From Streptomyces sp. DSM 15324 (lineage in GTDB: Bacteria > Actinomycetota > Actinomycetes > Streptomycetales > Streptomycetaceae), in assembly GCF_001514285.1 (NCBI RefSeq), contig NZ_KQ949023.1, positions 372,001 to 436,000 on the forward strand: a DNA stretch of 64,000 bases, in the 5' to 3' direction. Positions 58,253 through 64,000 of the stretch are shown here, piece after piece. Below the pieces are notes generated by a model that saw nothing but the letters and a program-made list of their open reading frames with translations, was not told where the DNA came from and searched no databases. Position 1 is the first letter of the stretch, and each line of letters begins with the position of its first letter. Made by a program: the position numbers and the translations under genes.

Positions 58253-61200
58253 ATGACGGGATTTCGGCTGCTGGGGCCCGTGGAATTATGGGTGTCGGGC
58301 CGGCCGGTGGACCTGGGCCCCGCCAAACGGCGCACCCTCCTCGCGGCGCTGCTCGTGGACGCGGGCCGCTGGGTGTCCGCCGAGACACTGATCGACCGGG
58401 TCTGGGGCGAGGAGCCGCCCGCCCAGGTCCGCGCCACGCTCTACGCCCATGTCGCCCGGATCCGCGGGGCGCTCGCGGAGGCGCTTCCGTACCTCGGTGA
58501 CGGTGAGACGGGGAACGCCCCCGCGCGGCCGCCCCTGGTGCGCGGCTCGGGGGGCTACCGGCTCGACGTCCCGCGCGACCTGGTCGACGCCCACCGGTTC
58601 CGCGACCTGGTCACCACGGCCCGCCTGAGCGGCGCTTCCGCCGCCGCGCGCGTGGCGGTGCTGCGGGAGGCGATGGGGCTGTGGCGCGGCGAGCCGCTCG
58701 CCGGACTGCCCGGCGACTGGGCGGCCCGCACCCGGGAGAGCTGGACGCAGCAGCGCATCCACGCCGTCCTGGACTGGGCGGACGCCGAACTCCGCGTCGG
58801 CGGACACCCCGTGGTGGTCGACGTGCTGTCCGCCCTGGTCGCCGAACACCCGCTGGTCGAGCCGCTCGCCGTGGCACTGATGCGCGCGCTGCACGCGGCC
58901 GGGCGTGCCCCGGAGGCGCTCGCCTGCTACATCGCCCTGGGCAAGCGCCTGGCCGAGGAACTCGGCACCGCCCCGGGAGCCGAGGCACGCCATGCCCACC
59001 GGACGATCCTCGGCGGGAAGGCCGCCGGACCGGGGACCCGCCGCCCGCCGCCCGCCACCGCCACGGCTCCCGCCGTCGCCACCGGGCGGCCCAGCAGCGT
59101 CCCCGCGCAACTCCCCATGGAGGCCGCGGGGTTCACCGGGCGGGAGGAGGAACTGGCCCGGCTCGACAAGCTCCTGGTCGGGGCATCGGACCGGCCGTCC
59201 GCCGTGGTGGTCTCGGCGGTGTCCGGGACGGCGGGCGTGGGAAAGACGGCGCTGGCGGTGCACTGGGCGCACCGGATCCGGGACCGCTTCCCGGACGGCC
59301 AGCTCTATGTGAACCTGCGCGGCTACGACCCCGAACGGCCCGTGACCGCCGCCGACGCGCTGGTCCGGTTCCTCACCGCGCTCGGGGTCCCGGGCCAGGA
59401 CGTCCCGCCGGAGCCGGACGACCGGGCGGCGCGCTATCGCAGCGAGATCGCCGACCGGCGGATGCTGATCGTCCTGGACAACGCCGCCACCGTCGAACAG
59501 GTCCGCCCCCTGCTGCCCGGCGCCGGCACCTGCGCCGTCCTGGTGACCAGCAGGGACAGCCTGGCCGGACTGGTCGCCCGCGAGGGCGCCCACCGCCTCG
59601 ACCTCGATCTGCTGCCCGCCGACGCCGCCCGCGCCCTGCTGCGCCGGCTCGTCGGCCCCCGCGCCGAGGCCGAGCCCGACGCCGTCGACGCGCTCGCCGC
59701 ACAGTGCGCCCGGCTGCCGCTGGCGCTGCGGGTCGCCGCGGAACTCGCCGTCGCCCGCCCCGCCACCCCGCTGGCCGACCTCGTCGGCGAACTCACCGAC
59801 CAGCAGCGACGCCTGGACCTGCTCGACGCGGACGGCGACCCCCGGGCCGCCGTCACCGCGGTGTTCTCCTGGTCGCTGCGGCAGTTGCCGACGGACGCGG
59901 CACGCGCCTTCCGGCTGCTCGGCCTGCACCCCGGCCCCGATCTCGACGTCCACGCCGCCGCCGCGCTGACCGGCTGCGACCCGGCGGACGCCCGCCGGAT
60001 GCTCGACGTCCTCGCCCGCGCCCATCTGGTGCAGCGCGTGGACGGCACCCGCTACGGCATGCACGACCTGCTGCGCGCCTACGCCACCCGGCTCGCCACG
60101 GCCGAGGACGCCCCGCAGGCCCGCGAGGCGGCCCTCGACCGGCTGTTCGACCACTATCTCGCCACCGCGGCCGCCGCCATGACCTGCCTCCACCCGGCCG
60201 AGGCCCATCTGCGGCCTCCCGCCCCCGAGGCCGCCACCCCCGACCTGTCCGATCCCGACGCCGCGCGCGCCTGGCTGAACGCCGAGCGGGCGTGTCTGAC
60301 GGCGATGTCCGCCCACACCGCCACCCACGGCCGGCCCAGCCACGCCATCCGGCTCTCCCTCACCCTGTACCGGCACCTCATCACCGGCCGGCACACCGAC
60401 GGCCTCACCATCCACGGGCACGCCCGGGACGCCGCCCGGCTGCTCGGGGACCCGGCGAGCGAGGCCCGCGCGCTGCTGGGCATCGGCACCGCGCACTGGC
60501 AACTGGCCCGGCACGAACCGGCGCGGCGGTACCTCCAGGAGGCGCTGACGCTGTTCCGGCAGGCCGACGACCCGCCCGGCGAGGCCCGCGCCCTCGTCAA
60601 CCTCGGTCTCGTCGACGAGCGGCTGGGCCGCTTCCGGTCGGCCGTCGGCCTCCTCGAACAGGCCCTGGTGCTGTACCGGAACGCCGGGGACCGCTCGGGC
60701 GAGGCGGTCGTGCTGAAGGACCTCGCCACCGTCGAGGGCCAGCTGGGCCGCTACGGAGAGGCCGCCGACCGGCTCCAGCAGGCGTTGGCCCTGCTCCGCG
60801 CGGTCGGCAACCGGTACCTGGAGGCCCACGCGCTCAACGACCTCGGCACGGTCGAGGCGCGGCTCGGCCGGCTCGACTCGGCGGCCCGCCACCAGGAACA
60901 GGCCCTGGTCCTGCTCCGGGAGGTCGGCGACCGGTACGGCGAAGCCGGGGCGCTGCACAGCCTCGGCGTCGTCCACACCCGGCTCGACCGGCCCGCGGAG
61001 GCCGCCGAGTGCCACCGGCAGGCGCTCGCCCTCTACCTCCAGAACGGCGACCGGGACGGCGAGGCCAGGGCGCTCAACGGCCTCGGCGAGGCCGCCCGGG
61101 CCGCGGGCCGCCCTCTCGACGCCGTCCCCCACCACACCGACGCCCTCGCCATCGCGGAGGACATCGGCAACCCCGGCCAGCAGGCCCGCGCCCACAGCGG

Positions 61201-61348
61201 TCTGGGCGACGCGCACCGGGCACTCGGCGACACCCCGCTCGCCGTCACCTGCTACGAACGGGCCCTGACCCTCTACACCGACCTGGGCATGCCCGAGTCG
61301 GCCACCCTGCGCACGACCCTGGCCGCCCTCACCGGCACGGAGTCATAG
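58253..61348 (+). CDS. Large SARP-family (AfsR-like) regulator with an early TTA codon
   Basis: A 1031-aa regulator. An OmpR-like winged helix (about 1-90) and bacterial transcriptional activation domain (about 95-250) form the SARP part, which binds promoters of secondary-metabolite genes. An NB-ARC NTPase domain (about 285-570) has Walker A SGTAGVGKTALAVHW and LIVLDNAATVEQVRPLLPG (Walker B region). About 10 TPR-like repeats follow (about 715-1015; EARALLGIGTAHWQLARHEPARRYLQEAL). Codon 12 (58286-58288) is TTA, so bldA tRNA should limit its translation. ATG 58253 is preceded by CAGGGGGAC. No biosynthetic cluster is adjacent, so its targets must lie elsewhere or include the 620-5496 locus (unproven). 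Confidence 0.93.
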   Translation: MTGFRLLGPVELWVSGRPVDLGPAKRRTLLAALLVDAGRWVSAETLIDRVWGEEPPAQVRATLYAHVARIRGALAEALPYLGDGETGNAPARPPLVRGSGGYRLDVPRDLVDAHRFRDLVTTARLSGASAAARVAVLREAMGLWRGEPLAGLPGDWAARTRESWTQQRIHAVLDWADAELRVGGHPVVVDVLSALVAEHPLVEPLAVALMRALHAAGRAPEALACYIALGKRLAEELGTAPGAEARHAHRTILGGKAAGPGTRRPPPATATAPAVATGRPSSVPAQLPMEAAGFTGREEELARLDKLLVGASDRPSAVVVSAVSGTAGVGKTALAVHWAHRIRDRFPDGQLYVNLRGYDPERPVTAADALVRFLTALGVPGQDVPPEPDDRAARYRSEIADRRMLIVLDNAATVEQVRPLLPGAGTCAVLVTSRDSLAGLVAREGAHRLDLDLLPADAARALLRRLVGPRAEAEPDAVDALAAQCARLPLALRVAAELAVARPATPLADLVGELTDQQRRLDLLDADGDPRAAVTAVFSWSLRQLPTDAARAFRLLGLHPGPDLDVHAAAALTGCDPADARRMLDVLARAHLVQRVDGTRYGMHDLLRAYATRLATAEDAPQAREAALDRLFDHYLATAAAAMTCLHPAEAHLRPPAPEAATPDLSDPDAARAWLNAERACLTAMSAHTATHGRPSHAIRLSLTLYRHLITGRHTDGLTIHGHARDAARLLGDPASEARALLGIGTAHWQLARHEPARRYLQEALTLFRQADDPPGEARALVNLGLVDERLGRFRSAVGLLEQALVLYRNAGDRSGEAVVLKDLATVEGQLGRYGEAADRLQQALALLRAVGNRYLEAHALNDLGTVEARLGRLDSAARHQEQALVLLREVGDRYGEAGALHSLGVVHTRLDRPAEAAECHRQALALYLQNGDRDGEARALNGLGEAARAAGRPLDAVPHHTDALAIAEDIGNPGQQARAHSGLGDAHRALGDTPLAVTCYERALTLYTDLGMPESATLRTTLAALTGTES

Positions 61349-61354
61349 AGAAGT

Positions 61355-61379
61355 GGCGCCCGGTACGGCACCGGGCGCC
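61355..61379. terminator. Bidirectional hairpin between SARP and pepN
   Basis: Perfect 10-bp stem ggcgcccggt (61355-61364) / accgggcgcc (61370-61379), loop 5 nt, right after the SARP stop. It can end transcripts from both convergent genes. Confidence 0.7.
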
Positions 61380-61385
61380 CCATCG

Positions 61386-61431
61386 ACGTACGAACGACCG
61401 CCGTACGAACGATCGCTGTGCGAACGGACTA
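61386..61431. repeat. Three imperfect 15-bp tandem repeats
   Basis: Units of the type gtacgaacgaccgcc occur three times with substitutions (gtacgaacga, gtacgaacga, gtgcgaacgg) between the terminator and the pepN stop codon. Confidence 0.6.
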
Positions 61432-63996
61432 CTGCGCGTCCGCCGCCTGGGCCTTCAGCGCGCGCTCCACGCCCGCGCGGGCCTCGGAGACGAGGCGGCG
61501 CAGGGCCGCGTTCGGCTCGGCGGCGGCCAGCCAGGCGTCCGTGCGGGCCAGGGTCTCCTCGGAGATCTGGATCGCCGGGTAGAGACCGATCGCGATCTGC
61601 TGGGCGATCTCGTGCGAACGGGACTCCCAGATGCCCTTGACCACCTCGAAGTACTTCTCGGTGTACGGGGCGAGCAGCTCGCGCTGGTCGGTCTGGACGA
61701 ACCCGCCGATGACGGCCTCCTGGACCGCGTTGGGCAGCTTGTCCGACTCCACGACCTGCGCCCAGGCCTCCGACTTGGCCTCCGGCGTCGGACGGGCGGC
61801 CCGGGCGGTCGCCGCGTGGCGCTCACCGGCGGCGGTCTTGTCCCGCTCGTACTCGCCGGCGATCTCCGCCTCGTCGAACCGGCCCACGGCCGCGAGACGC
61901 TCCACGAACGCCCACCGCAGCTCGGTGTCGACGGCCAGGCCCTCGATCGTCTGCGAGCCGTCCAGCAGGGCCTCGAGCAGGTCCAGCTGCTCCGGCGTAC
62001 GGGCGGTGGCGGCGAAGGCGCGGGCCCAGGCCAGCTGGTGGTCGCTGCCTGCGGCGGACGTCCGCAGGTGGGCCAGGGTGGCGTCGGTCCAGCGGGTGAG
62101 GAGGGCCTCACGGGTGGCCGGGGCGCCGTACAGGTCGATGGCGAGCTTGACCTGACGGTGCAGCGACTGCACCACGCCGATGTCGGACTCCTTGCCGATG
62201 CCGGACAGCACCAGGGACAGGTAGTCGCGGGTGGGCAGTTCGGCGTCCCGGGTCATGTCCCAGGCCGAGGCCCAGCACAGGGCGCGCGGCAGGGAGGACT
62301 CGAAGTCGCCGAGGTGCTCGGTGACGAAGGCGAGGGACTGCTCGTCGAGCCGGACCTTGGCGTAGGACAGGTCGTCGTCGTTGAGCAGGACGACCGCCGG
62401 ACGGCGCGTGCCGACCAGCTGCGGTACGGCGGTCAGCTCGCCGTCGACGTCCAGCTCGATGCGCTCGCCGCGCACCAGCTTGCCGCTGTCGTCGTCGAGG
62501 TCGTACAGGCCGACGGCGATGCGGTGGGGGCGCAGGGTCGGCTCGCCCTTGGCGCCCGCGGGGAGGGCCGGGGCCTCCTGCCGGATCGCGAACGAGGTGA
62601 TGACACCGTCCGCGTCCGTCTCGATCTCGGGGCGCAGGACGTTGATGCCGGCCGTCTCCAGCCATGCCTTCGACCAGGCCTTCAGATCGCGGCCGGAGGT
62701 CTCCTCCAGCGCGCCGAGCAGGTCGGACAGGCGCGTGTTGCCGAAGGCGTGCGCCTTGAAGTACGCCTGGACGCCCTGGAAGAACTCGTCCATGCCGACG
62801 TAGGCGACGAGCTGCTTCAGCACGGACGCGCCCTTGGCGTACGTGATGCCGTCGAAGTTGACCAGGACGTCGTCGAGGTCGCGGATCTCGGCCATGATCG
62901 GGTGGGTGGACGGCAGCTGGTCCTGCCGGTAGGCCCACGTCTTCATGGAGTTGGCGAAGGTGGTCCACGAGTGCGGCCAGCGCGACTCGGGGTGGTACGC
63001 CTGGCAGGCGATGGAGGTGTAGGTGGCGAACGACTCGTTCAGCCACAGGTCGTTCCACCACTCCATGGTGACCAGGTCGCCGAACCACATGTGGGCCAGC
63101 TCGTGCAGGATGGTCTCGGCGCGCAGCTCGTACGCCGCGTCGGTCACCTTGGACCGGAAGACGTACTGGTCGCGGATGGTGACCGCGCCCGCGTTCTCCA
63201 TCGCGCCCGCGTTGAACTCCGGCACGAACAACTGGTCGTACTTCTTGAACGGGTACGCGTAGTCGAACTTCTCCTGGAACCAGTCGAAGCCCTGCCGCGT
63301 CACCTCGAAGATCGCGTCCGAGTCGAGGAACTCGGCGAGGGAGGGCCGGCAGTAGATGCCGAGCGGCACGGACTGCCCGTCCTTCTCGTACACGCTGTGC
63401 ACGGAGTGGTACGGCCCCACGATCAGCGCGGTGATGTAGCTGGAGATCCGGGGCGTCGGCTCGAAGGCCCAGACGTCGTCCTTGGGCTCGGGCGTCGGGG
63501 AGTTGGAGATGACGGTCCAGCCCGTCGGCGCCTTCACCGTGAACCGGAAGGTCGCCTTCAGGTCCGGCTGCTCGAAGGAGGCGAACACCCGGCGGGCGTC
63601 CGGCACCTCGAACTGCGTGTACAGGTAGGCCTGCTCGTCGACCGGGTCGACGAACCGGTGCAGGCCCTCGCCGGTGTTGGTGTACGCACAGTCGGCGACG
63701 ACCCGCAGGACGTTGCGGCCCTCCAGCAGGCCCGGCAGCGCGATCCGGGAGTCCTGGAAGACCTCCGCCGCGTCCAGCGGATCGCCGTTGAGCGTGACCT
63801 CGTGGACGGCCGGGGCGACCAGGTCGATGAAGGACTCCGCACCGCCTTCGGCGACGTCGAAGCGCACCGTGGTCACGGACCGGTAGGTGCCGCCCTCCTG
63901 AGCGCCGGAGAGATCCAGATCGATCTCGTACGAGTCAACGGTGAGCAGCTTCGCCCGCTGCTGCGCCTCTTCGCGAGTCAGGTTTGTGCCAGGCAC
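61429..63996 (-). CDS. pepN: Aminopeptidase N (M1 family)
   Basis: An 855-aa zinc aminopeptidase. The substrate motif GAMEN is at 264-268, the zinc site HELAH at 298-302 with the third ligand E321 (NESF), and TYR-bearing segments follow. The C-terminal ERAP1-like helical domain fills residues about 530-850. GTG 63996 is the start, with the last four bases of the window upstream, so a ribosome binding site cannot be checked, and an upstream extension cannot be excluded. It is a cytosolic housekeeping peptidase in Streptomyces, convergent with the SARP gene. Confidence 0.96.
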   Translation of the reverse strand: MPGTNLTREEAQQRAKLLTVDSYEIDLDLSGAQEGGTYRSVTTVRFDVAEGGAESFIDLVAPAVHEVTLNGDPLDAAEVFQDSRIALPGLLEGRNVLRVVADCAYTNTGEGLHRFVDPVDEQAYLYTQFEVPDARRVFASFEQPDLKATFRFTVKAPTGWTVISNSPTPEPKDDVWAFEPTPRISSYITALIVGPYHSVHSVYEKDGQSVPLGIYCRPSLAEFLDSDAIFEVTRQGFDWFQEKFDYAYPFKKYDQLFVPEFNAGAMENAGAVTIRDQYVFRSKVTDAAYELRAETILHELAHMWFGDLVTMEWWNDLWLNESFATYTSIACQAYHPESRWPHSWTTFANSMKTWAYRQDQLPSTHPIMAEIRDLDDVLVNFDGITYAKGASVLKQLVAYVGMDEFFQGVQAYFKAHAFGNTRLSDLLGALEETSGRDLKAWSKAWLETAGINVLRPEIETDADGVITSFAIRQEAPALPAGAKGEPTLRPHRIAVGLYDLDDDSGKLVRGERIELDVDGELTAVPQLVGTRRPAVVLLNDDDLSYAKVRLDEQSLAFVTEHLGDFESSLPRALCWASAWDMTRDAELPTRDYLSLVLSGIGKESDIGVVQSLHRQVKLAIDLYGAPATREALLTRWTDATLAHLRTSAAGSDHQLAWARAFAATARTPEQLDLLEALLDGSQTIEGLAVDTELRWAFVERLAAVGRFDEAEIAGEYERDKTAAGERHAATARAARPTPEAKSEAWAQVVESDKLPNAVQEAVIGGFVQTDQRELLAPYTEKYFEVVKGIWESRSHEIAQQIAIGLYPAIQISEETLARTDAWLAAAEPNAALRRLVSEARAGVERALKAQAADAQ

Positions 63997-64000
63997 GCGG

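Overview
This is a high-GC actinobacterial chromosome segment, almost certainly Streptomyces. Support comes from a chaplin, the dynamin-like pair dynA/dynB beside ssbB, a SARP regulator with a TTA (bldA) codon, an LAETG (sortase E type) surface protein, many GTG/TTG starts and ATGA/GTGA overlaps. It reads as core chromosome with accessory islands; no intact mobile element was seen.

Layout. 1-620: a chaplin with an unusual His/Gly/Lys tail. 620-5496: a compact divergent locus encoding an acyl carrier protein, an FkbH glyceryl-ACP enzyme and a branched-polyamine-synthase/GNAT fusion on the minus strand, then a SpeD-like pyruvoyl decarboxylase and a phosphopantetheinyl transferase on the plus strand. 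I infer a small undescribed pathway joining aminopropyl (polyamine) chemistry to carrier-protein acyl chemistry. 5568-12044: small genes, then an ECF sigma / membrane regulator / secreted subtilase operon. 12045-12645: tRNA-Arg(UCU) with a decayed tyrosine integrase at its 3' side. 12967-18941: dynA-dynB, ssbB and a thioester-domain LAETG protein. 19000-23936: poorly characterised small proteins and a flavin amine oxidase. 24394-28791: ettA, a thioesterase, truncated hemoglobin O and a PCMT-like methyltransferase.

28813-39664 (minus strand) is a seven-gene signalling operon: GlnX-like membrane sensor, GlnH-like binding protein, coiled-coil protein (TTA codon), PknG-like Ser/Thr kinase, PP2C phosphatase, VWA protein and FHA protein. 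It extends the mycobacterial GlnH-GlnX-PknG amino-acid-sensing pathway by adding a phosphatase and an FHA reader. Kinase, phosphatase and FHA protein all carry paired N-terminal zinc ribbons.

39815-46602 is a ROK-regulated sugar import and catabolism operon: binding protein, two permeases, GH4 glycosidase and sugar kinase, with no ATPase gene. 46818-50533 holds a secreted protein, a Uma2-family protein, an MscS channel and an HNH protein. 50578-54821 is an ECF sigma / zinc anti-sigma / ABC transporter operon. 55401-58004 holds malQ and small proteins. 58253-61348 is a large SARP regulator with a TTA at codon 12. 61429-63996 is aminopeptidase N.

All calls were made by eye from translations and motifs. 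No database search was run.
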